Shown here: one piece after another, positions 17,175 through 25,414 of the stretch | How the letters are laid out: each line of letters starts with the position of its first letter | Position numbering within the stretch: the stretch's first letter is position 1 | Source: Bog-159 sp963843255 | GTDB taxonomy: Bacteria; Acidobacteriota; Terriglobia; Bryobacterales; Bryobacteraceae | DNA: 64,000 nt | Assembly (NCBI GenBank): GCA_963843255.1 | Contig: CAWJJQ010000003.1 | Location: 744,001-808,000, forward strand | Reading direction: 5' to 3' | Notes under the pieces: model-generated | Databases searched by the model: none | Told to the model about the DNA's origin: nothing | Seen by the model: the letters and a program-made list of their open reading frames with translations, nothing else | Program-made: the position numbers and the translations under genes

Positions 17175-17812
17175 GAAGTTTTTCCTACCCTTTCGGCACG
17201 AACGATGAACCTGTAGGGGGCGGGACCCACGAAATAAAACGGATAGCAGGTGACCAGGGTGAGCATCTCATTTGGGCTGGAGGCCAATACCCAGAGATCG
17301 TCGGGACCCACCACCTTGGTGGAAACCACGCGATAGCGATATTCGCCGCTTAACGTGGTGAGCGTAATCATATCGCTCTGCCGGATATTGCGTAATGGCC
17401 GGAAAAACGTGTCGCGGTGCCCGGAGATCCCCACATTGCCGGGTTGTCCCGGCAGCGCCGTACCGGTGATGTGGCCGGCCGCGCGCCGTAGCGTTTTGTG
17501 CCCGGTCCCCTCCATGACGATCGCGGAAAGACCCAGGCGCGAGATTTCGATGCGGCCAATCAGGCCATCGACGCTGGCGGCCTCCGAATTCCCCACTGAA
17601 GCCTGGGAGGTAGCTTGACGGGCACCACGGTTTGCAAGTTGCCGGTTATTGAGCAGCCGCTCCAGTTCGCGGCGCTCCCGATTCTGAAACGTCCAGGCGT
17701 CTGCCACTACAAACCCGCTGTAGGCCAGCAACGTCACACCCGCGGCCACAAGCATCCACTTTGCCCACCGCAGGCCCCGCTTCACCGGCTGCAAGTGAAC
17801 CACCAGCCTCAT
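17171..17812 (-). CDS. Class D-like sortase
   Basis: 213 residues. One N-terminal membrane anchor (residues 18-40) is followed by a sortase domain. Visible active-site residues are His132 in GISGHRDTFF, Cys189 in LTLVTCYPF (the TLxTC signature) and Arg201 in PAPYRFIV. Sortases cut after Thr in an LPxT-type motif and join the protein to an amine acceptor. Class D enzymes are known to use LPNTA-like signals, which agrees with the LPATA and LPSTA proteins encoded at 20875-21609 and 51348-52091. It overlaps genes on both sides by 4 bases. Confidence 0.88.
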   Translation of the reverse strand: MRLVVHLQPVKRGLRWAKWMLVAAGVTLLAYSGFVVADAWTFQNRERRELERLLNNRQLANRGARQATSQASVGNSEAASVDGLIGRIEISRLGLSAIVMEGTGHKTLRRAAGHITGTALPGQPGNVGISGHRDTFFRPLRNIRQSDMITLTTLSGEYRYRVVSTKVVGPDDLWVLASSPNEMLTLVTCYPFYFVGPAPYRFIVRAERVGKTS

Positions 17813-18765
17813 TGCACTGCCTCGCTCCGAGTGGACTTGGGCCCGCCGGCAATGTACCCGGTCCGGGCGCGGACGATGAGCTTGCCGTGCCCGGCAGCGT
17901 TCGCGTCCACCCGGATGCTCCGGTAAGCGCCTGGTTGCGCCGCCTCGGCGGGAAGGTATCCGATGGTGTACTGATGCCGAATGTCGCGCGCGATATGTTC
18001 ACAAATCGCGGTGACCTCCGTGGGTTCCCCAGGCAGAAACGCTTCGCCGCCGGTGGACCGGGCGAGACGCCGGAGCACGTCCGGATGGCTGTCGGGATCA
18101 TCTTTATCGAAGATGCCTATCGCATACACCATGGCGCTGGATTGTCCGGCCATCTTCAAGACCTCGCCCAGCGTGTGCTCACTGGCATTGTCGCCGCCAT
18201 CGCTAATGACAATCAGCACTTTCTTGTCACGCTCGCTGGCCTGCAGGCGCGCCAAGGCTTCAGCGACCGCGTCATAAAGCGCGGTCTGACCGGAAACGGG
18301 GGCGTTTAGAATGGCCGACTCCAGTTGATCGGCGCGATTGGTGAATAAAATCTCGCGGGTCAATCCAATGGTCACCTTCTCGTTGAAGTTGACCACGAAC
18401 ATCTGGTCTTCCGGATTGCTGAACCGCACGAACGTCCGGGCAGCAGCGATGACATCAGCCATCTTTGGCCGCATGCTGCCGCTGTGGTCGACCACAAGTC
18501 CCACGGCAACCGGAACGTCTTCGTGCTGGAACAGGCGGATGGTTTGCCGGATGCCACCTTCATAGACCGCGAAGTCCTGCTTACTTAAATCGGATGCAAA
18601 CCCGTTTTTCCGGTCGCGGACGGTGGCGTGCAAAACCACCAGATCGACATTCACTGAAATGCGATAGGGAGGCAGAGCCTGAGGCGCGGCTCCACCCGCG
18701 AAACCAATCAGGAGCATCAGGCAGGCTGCATCTCCGCCAAGATGCCGCCACGCCGCCCCGGTCAC
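17809..18765 (-). CDS. Secreted VWFA domain protein (acidobacterial type)
   Basis: 318 residues from a GTG whose last two bases overlap the previous stop (GTGA); this start gives a hydrophobic signal segment (residues 11-29). A short beta domain is followed by a von Willebrand A domain with a complete MIDAS start (Asp93, Ser95, Ser97 in DHSGSM) and later VIGISDGGDNAS-like (VISDGGDNAS). It matches the VWFA-related proteins common in Acidobacteria. No sorting motif is present at its C-terminus. A paralogue with an amber stop is at 52118-53110. Probably binds a surface partner. Confidence 0.85.
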   Translation of the reverse strand: MTGAAWRHLGGDAACLMLLIGFAGGAAPQALPPYRISVNVDLVVLHATVRDRKNGFASDLSKQDFAVYEGGIRQTIRLFQHEDVPVAVGLVVDHSGSMRPKMADVIAAARTFVRFSNPEDQMFVVNFNEKVTIGLTREILFTNRADQLESAILNAPVSGQTALYDAVAEALARLQASERDKKVLIVISDGGDNASEHTLGEVLKMAGQSSAMVYAIGIFDKDDPDSHPDVLRRLARSTGGEAFLPGEPTEVTAICEHIARDIRHQYTIGYLPAEAAQPGAYRSIRVDANAAGHGKLIVRARTGYIAGGPKSTRSEAVQ

Positions 18766-19049
18766 CGCAAGCCTCGCCCGGATTCCCGTAGCGCCGGCAA
18801 AAGCGCGGAGGGCGCGACCCATGCCGGGCGCCGTTTGGCGATCTGCATGTTGGTCCAGTCGTAGGGCAACTGGCGTCCGCAGTCCAGGCACGCGATGTAA
18901 GTTTCCGTTTGCGTGCTTTGACGACCGCCCGCATCCGCCCGGAGGGTGATCGGGAAGGTTGTCCGGCGATGGGCGCAACCGCACAGCCAGCCCAAAACGC
19001 CCGCTACGCGCTCACCCACCTCAATCGCCACCCTGTGGAAACGTTCCAT
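18762..19049 (-). CDS. Small zinc-ribbon-like protein
   Basis: 95 residues. The ATG at 19049 follows GAGGAGGTCTGG, the strongest ribosome site in the operon. The sequence has CGCAHRRTTFPITLR and later YIACLDCGRQLPYDW, giving two Cys-rich knuckles that could bind zinc. It lies 11 bases after the malic enzyme stop and overlaps the VWFA start. It resembles conserved acidobacterial proteins of unknown function. Confidence 0.65.
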   Translation of the reverse strand: MERFHRVAIEVGERVAGVLGWLCGCAHRRTTFPITLRADAGGRQSTQTETYIACLDCGRQLPYDWTNMQIAKRRPAWVAPSALLPALRESGRGLR

Positions 19050-19060
19050 TCCAGACCTCC

Positions 19061-20797
19061 TCAGGTTGCCAGTATCCGGCGATACTCCGGCTGCCACATC
19101 GCGTCTCGTACCTGCTGCACGATGTCGTCGAACTTGACTCTTGCCAAACCCTCTATCTGCGCGGCCTCTGCTACAGCCACCGCTACCGTCGCGGAGACAC
19201 TGAGCAGATCGTCGACATGCGGCAGAAGCGAAGCGCCAGGCTGGCGTACGGTCACCAGGCTGGAGACGGCACTCGCCGCTGCCGCGAACATACCCTCGCT
19301 GATCCGGCTGGCCCGCGACACGATCGTGCCCAGGCACAGACCGGGATACAGCATAGCGTTATTCACCTGGCCGATGACGTATGTCACTCCCTTATAGGTC
19401 ACCGGGGCGAACGCGCTGCCGGTGGCGATCAGGACCCGCCCGTCCGTCCAGGCCAGCAGGTCAGCCGGGTTCGCCGCGGCGCGCGCCGAAGGATGGCAGA
19501 GTGCAAAAATGATGGGCCTCTCCGTGTGGGCAGCCATTTCGCGAACGATGGCTTCCGTGAAACTGCCACCGACCGTCGAGGCGCCGATCAGCATCGTCGG
19601 TCTCACCCGATTGACCACCTCGGCCAAGCTCACACCATTTCCATTCGCTTCGTGTTTCCAGGCGTGGCTTTCGGCGGCTGGGCGGGCGTAGGCCACCTGA
19701 TGGTCGTGCAGTTTGCCGTCCATGTCGCCGGTTAGTAATCCCTGCCGGTCCACACACCAGAAGCGCCGGGCTGCATCCTCTTTAGAGAGACCCTCGCGGA
19801 CCATGGCGGCGCGGAGCTGGTCGCCAACTCCGATGCCCGCCGTACCGGCTCCGAAGATAACCACCCGCTGATTGCGCAGCGGCGTCCCGCATACGCGTAC
19901 CGCGGAGATGACCGCGGCCATTGTGATCGCGCCGGTACCCTGCATATCGTCGTTGAAAACGCAGATGTGGTCCCGGTACTTCTCGAGGATCCGGCGTCCA
20001 TTACCCGGCGCGAAATCCTCGAACTGCAATATCGCGTTGGGAAACAGCTTCGTCGCCACTTTGACATAAGCGTCGATGAACTCGTCGTAGCGTTGCCCAC
20101 GAATGCGTTCGTGCCGGTTTCCGATGTACATCGGATCGCTCAACAGGCTCTCGCGATTAGTGCCCACGTCCAGCATCACCGGTATGACGCGCTTGGGGTC
20201 AATGCCGCCCGCCGCGGTGTAAATCGCCAGCTTGCCGATCGACACCTCAATGCCGCCAACACCCCAGTCGCCGATTCCCAACACTTGTTCGGCGTCGGTA
20301 GCCAGGATCAGGTCGATGTCGCCGGGACCCATGCCGAGGTTGGCGAACGCTTCTTCAATCCCCGCTGCGTGGTCGATCGAAAGATACACGCCCCGTGGGC
20401 GCCGGCATTCATGGTGGTACTGTTCCATGGCCATGCCAACCGTCAGATCGTTGACGATTGGGATCATCTCGCGCAGATGCTCCGAGAACAGCCTGTAGAA
20501 GAGCACTTCGTTGCGGTCGTGCAGGGCAGTCAGGTAGACGTTCTTGCTAAGCGCGTCCGCCAGCCGCTCGTATTGAATGTAGGCGCGCTTGACCTGATCT
20601 CCTAGTGTGCTGATGTCCGGAGGGAGCAGACCCGTCAGGCCCAACGCTTTTCGTTCTATCGCCGTGAAGGCGGTCCCTTTGTTCAGCAACGGTGAATTGA
20701 GGACGGCCAGCCCGCGAGCCTTGGTCTCGTAGCAGCCGTCCTCATTCTGCCGGTGCTTGCTGACCGGCGCTAATAGCGGGATAACTCTTTGTCGCAT
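19061..20797 (-). CDS. maeA: NAD-dependent malic enzyme
   Basis: 578 residues, usual length. It converts malate to pyruvate, CO2 and NADH. The N-terminal domain has GLTGLLPP and RGVYLSIDHAAGIEE. The metal site is seen in LQFEDFAPGNGRRILEKYRD and VFNDDMQGTGAI. The NAD-binding domain has VVIFGAGTAGIGVGDQL, and the end has TGSAFAPVTY...QVNNAMLYPGLCLG. It is not an obvious partner for sortase or glycan genes, yet the gap to the next gene is only 11 bases, so it is probably co-transcribed. Confidence 0.92.
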   Translation of the reverse strand: MRQRVIPLLAPVSKHRQNEDGCYETKARGLAVLNSPLLNKGTAFTAIERKALGLTGLLPPDISTLGDQVKRAYIQYERLADALSKNVYLTALHDRNEVLFYRLFSEHLREMIPIVNDLTVGMAMEQYHHECRRPRGVYLSIDHAAGIEEAFANLGMGPGDIDLILATDAEQVLGIGDWGVGGIEVSIGKLAIYTAAGGIDPKRVIPVMLDVGTNRESLLSDPMYIGNRHERIRGQRYDEFIDAYVKVATKLFPNAILQFEDFAPGNGRRILEKYRDHICVFNDDMQGTGAITMAAVISAVRVCGTPLRNQRVVIFGAGTAGIGVGDQLRAAMVREGLSKEDAARRFWCVDRQGLLTGDMDGKLHDHQVAYARPAAESHAWKHEANGNGVSLAEVVNRVRPTMLIGASTVGGSFTEAIVREMAAHTERPIIFALCHPSARAAANPADLLAWTDGRVLIATGSAFAPVTYKGVTYVIGQVNNAMLYPGLCLGTIVSRASRISEGMFAAAASAVSSLVTVRQPGASLLPHVDDLLSVSATVAVAVAEAAQIEGLARVKFDDIVQQVRDAMWQPEYRRILAT

Positions 20798-20829
20798 GCG
20801 GTTACCTTGTTTCTCCCATCCCGCCTTGG

Positions 20830-20856
20830 GCGGCGCGATTGGGACTGTCGCGCCGC
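20830..20856 (-). terminator. Hairpin between LPxTA gene and malic enzyme gene
   Basis: Perfect 9-bp stem GCGGCGCGA (20830-20838) with TCGCGCCGC (20848-20856) around a 9-base loop, in the 77-base gap between two minus-strand genes. There is no T-run, so it is more likely an attenuator or mRNA-stability hairpin than a full terminator. Confidence 0.4.
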
Positions 20857-20874
20857 GCGATGGATAAACGACCC

Positions 20875-21609
20875 TTATTGCAGCCGTTTGGCGACCCCAC
20901 CTACGACGATGGCCGCGCCCAGCGCCAGCAACCCGAACAGGAAGAAAAGCGGCAGCGTACTGGCTGTGGCCGGGAGCGCCGGTGCTGTTGCCACGGCTAC
21001 TTCCGTCTCGGCCGGCGGCGGCGTAACCACCTCGGCAAGTTGCACTTCTTCACCGGTTGGCGTGGCGGCCATGATGGGCGCCTGCTTGAGCGCTACTACG
21101 ACCGGCTCGTCCGCGGTCTTGATGGGCTCGGCAACTTCGAGAGGAATCTCAGCCGCGATGAACAGGACGGGCGCGTTGGCGGTCTTGGCCAGTTCTAATG
21201 CCTTGGCCTTCGGATAGACGAATTCTTCGCCCCAGTTGCGGCCCGGATAGAACCATGCGCGCAGCGCTTCTGGCTCACCGGCCGGTCTCTCCCTGAAAGT
21301 CATTACGGTCTTATCAGTGACTTTGAGGCGATAATTCGGGATGGCCAGGACAGTGGCGTAGATGGTTGTTTCATCTTTGTTGAAGATCTGCACGATGTGG
21401 CGGTCCGACTGCGAATCCAGGATCTTGAAGATGTAGGTCCCAGCGGGCAATACGCCCCATCCTTTAAGGTGCACGCCTGGGATCTCCACTGGGGCGCTGA
21501 ATGTGATCTCGGTTTTCCGGTTCCAATCGTCTGCCTGGGCGCTTGGGATCAGCACCGCGCTCATGAGCGCCGTCGCACACATCGTCGTTGCTACTTTAAA
21601 AAGCTTCAT
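20875..21609 (-). CDS. Secreted protein with C-terminal LPATA sorting signal
   Basis: 244 residues. It has a signal peptide (residues 1-26, ending AQA-D), a beta-rich domain (FSAPVEIPGVHLKGWGVLPA, YIFKILDSQSDRHIVQIF) and a Pro/Val/Ala-rich spacer. The C-terminus is tripartite: LPATA at 212-216, about 20 hydrophobic residues, then a basic KRLQ end. This is the layout of a sortase substrate. The sortase is encoded 3 kb downstream on the same strand. The paralogue at 51348-52091 shares the whole layout. Probably anchored at the cell surface; the binding partner is unknown. Confidence 0.8.
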   Translation of the reverse strand: MKLFKVATTMCATALMSAVLIPSAQADDWNRKTEITFSAPVEIPGVHLKGWGVLPAGTYIFKILDSQSDRHIVQIFNKDETTIYATVLAIPNYRLKVTDKTVMTFRERPAGEPEALRAWFYPGRNWGEEFVYPKAKALELAKTANAPVLFIAAEIPLEVAEPIKTADEPVVVALKQAPIMAATPTGEEVQLAEVVTPPPAETEVAVATAPALPATASTLPLFFLFGLLALGAAIVVGGVAKRLQ

Positions 21610-21700
21610 CTTTTTTTCCTTTGCTCCGATTTGGTTGTCCGCGGTCGCCCGCTTCGGCGTGAGGCAGAAGTTGGCGGGCTTGTCCCGCGCTCAATGAGTA

Positions 21701-21717
21701 AGCATTCGGGGGGCCTT
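21701..21717 (-). promoter_or_regulatory. Weak sigma-54-like promoter for LPxTA gene
   Basis: The minus strand reads AAGGCCCCCCGAATGCT: GG and TGCT at -24/-12 spacing. The predicted start is near 21690, about 80 bases before the gene. The twin dyads at 21802-21835 lie 95 and 113 bp upstream, mirroring their distance to the opposite promoter. Confidence 0.35.
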
Positions 21718-21801
21718 CTGGCCTACGCAATGTCTGGACGCCTAAGGTGGTGAAAAAAGGACCAGCGCGCGCTATCCGCCGCCGGTCGCTGAAAGAGCGC
21801 T

Positions 21802-21835
21802 TGACCACGGGCGGTCATATGACCCCGTGCGGTCA
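21802..21835. promoter_or_regulatory. Twin TGACC-N6-GGTCA dyads (putative enhancer sites)
   Basis: TGACC-ACGGGC-GGTCA (21802-21817) and TGACC-CCGTGC-GGTCA (21820-21835) are both perfect inverted repeats with centres 18 bp apart. They sit between the divergent LPxTA gene and the 21974 operon. The rest of the gap 21610-21973 holds only the two promoter candidates listed. Confidence 0.65.
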
Positions 21836-21919
21836 GCTATCGGGATGCTCTCATCCGCCACGTGGCGGCGGCGGTGTGGACACGGAAGGTCCGCGCGGTT
21901 CCTGAAAACAACCGGCCGG

Positions 21920-21936
21920 TTGGACCGAGGAATGCT
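21920..21936 (+). promoter_or_regulatory. Sigma-54-like promoter for envelope operon
   Basis: TTGGACCGAGGAATGCT has TTGG at -24 and TGCT at -12 with exact spacing. The predicted start is near 21947 and the first gene begins at 21974 after AGGAG. The dyad centres lie 94 and 112 bp upstream. Confidence 0.55.
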
Positions 21937-21973
21937 TTTAGGGAGAGTGCGTCCAGTGGTAACAGGAGAAGCA

Positions 21974-22288
21974 ATGCTGCAAACGGCTACGAAAGTCATC
22001 AAGTGGGTCTCGATTCCGGTGCTGTTGATTGCCTCGCTGTTTGCCTGTTGCGTCCCAAGTTACGAAGCGGTGGTGGATTGGGTAATATGTCTCGGCGCCG
22101 CCGTCCTTATACAGCGGGCCATCCGGTCGCAGGAATACTTCTGGGCTGGCGGCGTGGTCGCGATTGCGGTAGCGTTCACCCCATTCTCGCTCGTGGTGAA
22201 GATCTTTCTGTTGATGGGCGTCACCTGCATCGCCGTCCTGGTGAAATTATTCGCATCATTCCGGCCGCAACCAGCGTCGGCGGTCTGA
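21974..22288 (+). CDS. Small multi-pass membrane protein
   Basis: 104 residues from ATG 21974, preceded by AGGAGAAGCA. Three hydrophobic segments are visible (about 14-30, 37-53, 65-98). A Cys pair (ACCVP) lies in the first. No family recognised. First gene of a four-gene run with the outer-membrane, PLC-like and LolA-like proteins. Confidence 0.6.
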   Translation: MLQTATKVIKWVSIPVLLIASLFACCVPSYEAVVDWVICLGAAVLIQRAIRSQEYFWAGGVVAIAVAFTPFSLVVKIFLLMGVTCIAVLVKLFASFRPQPASAV

Positions 22289-22312
22289 AGCAAATTGGAA
22301 AACGGAGAACCT

Positions 22313-22942
22313 GTGCAGATATCACAACGGCAGCACCGGCTGAGGAACGGAGCGGGGGTGATGCTGATGTTCGCGCTTTCGATGGCGATTCCCGTTACCG
22401 CGATTGCGCAGACTGCTTTTGTCCAGACCGGACCGATGGACTGGCAAGCCAAGCTGGCATTTCATGCCGAGAGCACCTATGGGCCGATGGCCATGCTGAG
22501 CTTCGCCGCATACGCGGGATTCCTGCAGGAAATCAATTCTCCGAGGGAGTGGGGGCAGGGTGGCGAGGCATACGGCCAGCGCTTCGCCTCCACCCTCGCC
22601 TGGTCCGGGATCCACAGCACTCTGGCTTTTGGCCTCGACTCCGCTCTGCATCAAGACCCGCGTTACTATCGATCGCGCCGTACGGGTTTCTGGCGCCGGT
22701 CGGCGCATGCGCTGCGCGGAACGATCCTCACGCGCACCGACTCCGGCGGCGAGACGCTCTCCACCTGGCGGATCGGCAGCGCGTATGGCGCAGCTTATCT
22801 TTCCGACCTGTGGTATCCGGCCCGTCTGGATACGGCGCGCCACGGGTTTATCAATGGCTCCGTGGGACTTGGGTTCAGCCTGGTCTCCAATCTGGGAGCG
22901 GAGTTCTGGCCCGATCTCAAGAGAAAGTTCAGCAGAAAGTGA
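22313..22942 (+). CDS. Probable outer-membrane beta-barrel-associated protein
   Basis: 209 residues from GTG 22313, chosen because GGAG lies 5 bases upstream; a TTG at 22295 is also possible. A signal peptide ends near AIAQ. The mature part has alternating aromatic/Gly segments, FGLDSALHQDPRYYRS and a final LGFSLVSNLGAEFWPDL strand. This matches a widespread conserved acidobacterial envelope protein of unknown function. Its stop overlaps the next GTG start. Confidence 0.6.
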   Translation: MQISQRQHRLRNGAGVMLMFALSMAIPVTAIAQTAFVQTGPMDWQAKLAFHAESTYGPMAMLSFAAYAGFLQEINSPREWGQGGEAYGQRFASTLAWSGIHSTLAFGLDSALHQDPRYYRSRRTGFWRRSAHALRGTILTRTDSGGETLSTWRIGSAYGAAYLSDLWYPARLDTARHGFINGSVGLGFSLVSNLGAEFWPDLKRKFSRK

Positions 22943-24258
22943 CGACTCCAAATCCAACTCGTCTATTTTCCGCCGCGTTTGCGGTGTTGGTTTCACTGCT
23001 GTCAGCTCAAACAGCCTTTTCGTATTCCGTTCTCACCCATGAAGCCATCATCGATTCCACCTGGGACAGCGCCATTAAGCCGCTACTGCTAAAACGATTC
23101 CCGGACTCGACGGCGGATCAGTTGGCCGAAGCGCATGGATACGCCTATGGCGGAAGCATCATTCAGGATCTGGGCTATTATCCGTTCGGCAGCAAGTTCT
23201 TTAGCGATCTGACGCACTACGTCCGCAGCGGCGACTTCATTGTCAATATGATCCGCGAGTCGCAGGATCTGGACGAGTACGCCTTTGCGCTGGGCGCGCT
23301 GGCGCATTACGCCGCCGACAATAATGGACATCGCATGGCCGTGAACGTCTCGGTGCCGTTGCTTTATCCCGACCTGCGCTTGAAATTTGGCACAACTATA
23401 ACCTATGCGGACGATCCCTTCTCTCACACCAAAACAGAGTTTGGATTCGATGTTTTTCAGGCCGCCAGGAGCCGCTACGCCTCGGATGCCTACAAGGCCT
23501 TTATCGGTTTCCAGGTGGCCAAGCCCGTGCTCCAGAGAGCCTTCGAGGACACTTATGGACTGCGCATCGAGCAGGTGTTCTTCAACGTGGATCTGGCCAT
23601 CGGATCCTACCGGCGGGCGGTGGGGACGGTCCTGCCGGCGCTGACCAAAGTCGCCTGGCAAATCAAGGGTCCCGAGATCCGGAAGGACGCTCCCGGCATC
23701 ACGCGTAAGAAGTTTCTCTACAATCTGTCTCGCTCCAGCTACGAGAAGAACTGGGGAGCCACGTACCGGCGCCCCGGCGTGCGTTCGCGGATGCTGGCCG
23801 GTTTCTTCCGTATCGTGCCCAAAGCAGGCCCGTTCAAGGCTCTGGCCTTCAAACGGCTGACGCCGGAGACCGAGAAGCTGTATATGGCCGGATTCAATGC
23901 GTCGATCGATCGCTATCGTGAGCTGCTGGCGAATGTGGGCGCCGGACGGCTGAAGCTGCCCAATGACAATTTCGACGTGGGCTCAGCCACCCAGGCAGGC
24001 GGATACAAACTGGCGGACGCTGCGTACGCCAAACTGCTGCACAAGTTGGATGACCATCAAACGGACATGCCCCAAGATCTCCGCAGCGACATCCTGGCGT
24101 TCTACCAGGACCTCAGTCTTCCGATCGCGACCAAATCCAACGCCGCCGACTGGGCCCGGCTGCAGTCCGAACTCCACCGCTTAACGGCAGTCAACCGGGA
24201 CCTCGCCGCAGCCGGCGCCCCGGTCCCCACGGCCCTTGGCGCCACCGTTACCAAATGA
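22939..24258 (+). CDS. Secreted zinc-dependent phospholipase C-like protein
   Basis: 439 residues from GTG 22939 (GTGA overlap); this start gives a signal peptide (FAVLVSLLSAQTAFS). The mature N-terminus SVLTHEAIID, then GYAYGGSIIQDLGYYPFG...DLTHYVRSGDF and FALGALAHYAADNNGH, supply the His and Asp ligands of the alpha-helical zinc PLC/S1-P1 fold. The C-terminal half is helical and unrecognised. It would act in the periplasm on phospholipids or another phosphodiester. The reading frame stays open far upstream, but only this part is coding. Confidence 0.75.
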   Translation: MTTPNPTRLFSAAFAVLVSLLSAQTAFSYSVLTHEAIIDSTWDSAIKPLLLKRFPDSTADQLAEAHGYAYGGSIIQDLGYYPFGSKFFSDLTHYVRSGDFIVNMIRESQDLDEYAFALGALAHYAADNNGHRMAVNVSVPLLYPDLRLKFGTTITYADDPFSHTKTEFGFDVFQAARSRYASDAYKAFIGFQVAKPVLQRAFEDTYGLRIEQVFFNVDLAIGSYRRAVGTVLPALTKVAWQIKGPEIRKDAPGITRKKFLYNLSRSSYEKNWGATYRRPGVRSRMLAGFFRIVPKAGPFKALAFKRLTPETEKLYMAGFNASIDRYRELLANVGAGRLKLPNDNFDVGSATQAGGYKLADAAYAKLLHKLDDHQTDMPQDLRSDILAFYQDLSLPIATKSNAADWARLQSELHRLTAVNRDLAAAGAPVPTALGATVTK

Positions 24259-24983
24259 TCCGACGGTCCAGGCCGGCTTGGCAGGTTCGCTGCTGGCTCG
24301 GGCCGTCGATCGTATTTTGCGGGTTGCTCCCCATACTTGCGGCCGGCTCCCTGGCGCCATCAGGCAACGAAATCCTCTCCAGAATCGAAGGTGAGAATAA
24401 CAGGCGTCATCTCGCGCTGAAGTGGTATTCCGGCTGGCGCGAATACACGCTCGAAAACTTTCGCTTCGGCAAGCAGGCGGCGGTGACCGTGCTCGTGAAT
24501 CACAGTGCGGCAGGCGGCGATCGCTACACGGTGCTGACGCGATCCGGCTCGGACAAGCTGAACGGCATTATCGACAGGGTGATGGCTTCCGAGGTGGGTG
24601 TCAGCTTGCCGCAGGAGATGGCTCGCCATCAGATCACGGCCGCCAACTACCGGGTTCGTCTGCTCGGAACCGAAATTGCCGCGGGTCGCAGCTGCTATGT
24701 CCTGGCTCTGGCGCCGAGATTCAAGAGCCGCTTCCTGATTGTCGGGAAAATGTGGGCGGATACCGCCACTTACGCCATGGTCAGAATCGAGGGCCAGTTC
24801 GCGGCCAGCGTTTCGCTATTGGTTGGCGCGCCCCGCATCACCGAAGACTTCATTGAAGTGCGCGGCTTCTGGATGCTCTCACACGTGCGGTCCGTCGCAT
24901 CCACCTTCCTGCTGGGCCCGACCGAGCTGGACATTCATTTTTCTAACTACCAGTTCGATCGGGTTCGAGTGCCGCTCCAGTAA
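24255..24983 (+). CDS. LolA-like outer-membrane lipoprotein-sorting fold protein
   Basis: 242 residues, ATGA overlap with the PLC-like gene. A hydrophobic leader (10-32) is followed by EILSRIEGENNRRHLALKWYSGWREYTLEN and a run of antiparallel strands ending HVRSVASTFLLGPTELDIHFSNYQF. This is the half-barrel pattern of LolA/LolB and MucB-type periplasmic proteins. It could carry a lipid or lipoprotein released or modified by the PLC-like neighbour. Family assignment by fold pattern only. Confidence 0.6.
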   Translation: MIRRSRPAWQVRCWLGPSIVFCGLLPILAAGSLAPSGNEILSRIEGENNRRHLALKWYSGWREYTLENFRFGKQAAVTVLVNHSAAGGDRYTVLTRSGSDKLNGIIDRVMASEVGVSLPQEMARHQITAANYRVRLLGTEIAAGRSCYVLALAPRFKSRFLIVGKMWADTATYAMVRIEGQFAASVSLLVGAPRITEDFIEVRGFWMLSHVRSVASTFLLGPTELDIHFSNYQFDRVRVPLQ

Positions 24984-25003
24984 GAACCGTCCGGCGCGGC
25001 CGA

Positions 25004-25195
25004 TCACTTCGAAAGCCGGAAGCTGGTTACATTCCCCCACAGCCCGGTGGCCTGCAATACCCAGACGCAAACAGCGATGACTACTACGACGTTCAGAATC
25101 GATTTGATGCTGGACGCCATGGGAATATACGCGTTGATCAGGTACAGACCGATTCCGACAACGATCAATATCACGACAAGATTTAGCAAAGGCAT
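25004..25195 (-). CDS. Small two-helix membrane protein
   Basis: 63 residues (MPLLNLVVILIVVGIGLYLI...). There are two hydrophobic helices with the Pro/Met/Ser linker NAYIPMASSIKSIL between them. The pattern is that of the small Thivi-type stress membrane proteins found in many Gram-negatives. GAGGA lies before the ATG. A sigma-54-like site is 26 bp upstream. Confidence 0.7.
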   Translation of the reverse strand: MPLLNLVVILIVVGIGLYLINAYIPMASSIKSILNVVVVIAVCVWVLQATGLWGNVTSFRLSK

Positions 25196-25220
25196 TTCTG
25201 GTGTTCCTCGGATGGGAAAG

Positions 25221-25237
25221 AGCAATCGGATGCCCGA
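25221..25237 (-). promoter_or_regulatory. Sigma-54-like promoter for small membrane protein
   Basis: The minus strand reads TCGGGCATCCGATTGCT: GGGC at -24 and a perfect TTGCT at -12. It ends 26 bp before the ATG, nearly the same gap as at two other minus-strand genes (27 bp at 31642 and 43661). Confidence 0.45.
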
Positions 25238-25307
25238 TTTCATTGAGGTGTAGTTGTCAGCGCCGGCTCCAGGCGCCGGGCGGATACTCCGGCACCAGGC
25301 GATCAGG

Positions 25308-25323
25308 TGACCTAATATGGTCG
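25308..25323. promoter_or_regulatory. TGACC-N6-GGTCR dyad
   Basis: TGACC-TAATAT-GGTCG, one base from a perfect dyad. It lies about 81 bp upstream of the minus-strand and 63 bp upstream of the plus-strand sigma-54-like sites, inside the divergent gap 25196-25414. Confidence 0.55.
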
Positions 25324-25375
25324 GACCAACTCGCGGATCAATCGCACCAACCCCCATATTCCTGGCCGGAACCGT

Positions 25376-25392
25376 TTGGCGCGATTCGTGCC
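25376..25392 (+). promoter_or_regulatory. Sigma-54-like promoter for DksA/TraR gene
   Basis: TTGGCGCGATTCGTGCC has TTGGC-CG at -24 and GTGC at -12. The predicted start near 25403 would lie after the AAAGGA, leaving a very short leader, which weakens the call. Confidence 0.45.
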
Positions 25393-25414
25393 CTAAAGGA
25401 ACCCGAAGTGAACC

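Noticed and set aside
18581..18934. 117-codon minus-strand frame across the VWFA start
   Set aside because: Overlaps both the zinc-ribbon gene and the VWFA gene in a third frame and has basic, non-protein-like composition.
21862..22938. Upstream extension of the PLC-like frame
   Set aside because: The frame is open but Arg/Ser-rich and overlaps two real genes; the GTG at 22939 gives a proper signal peptide and a GTGA overlap.
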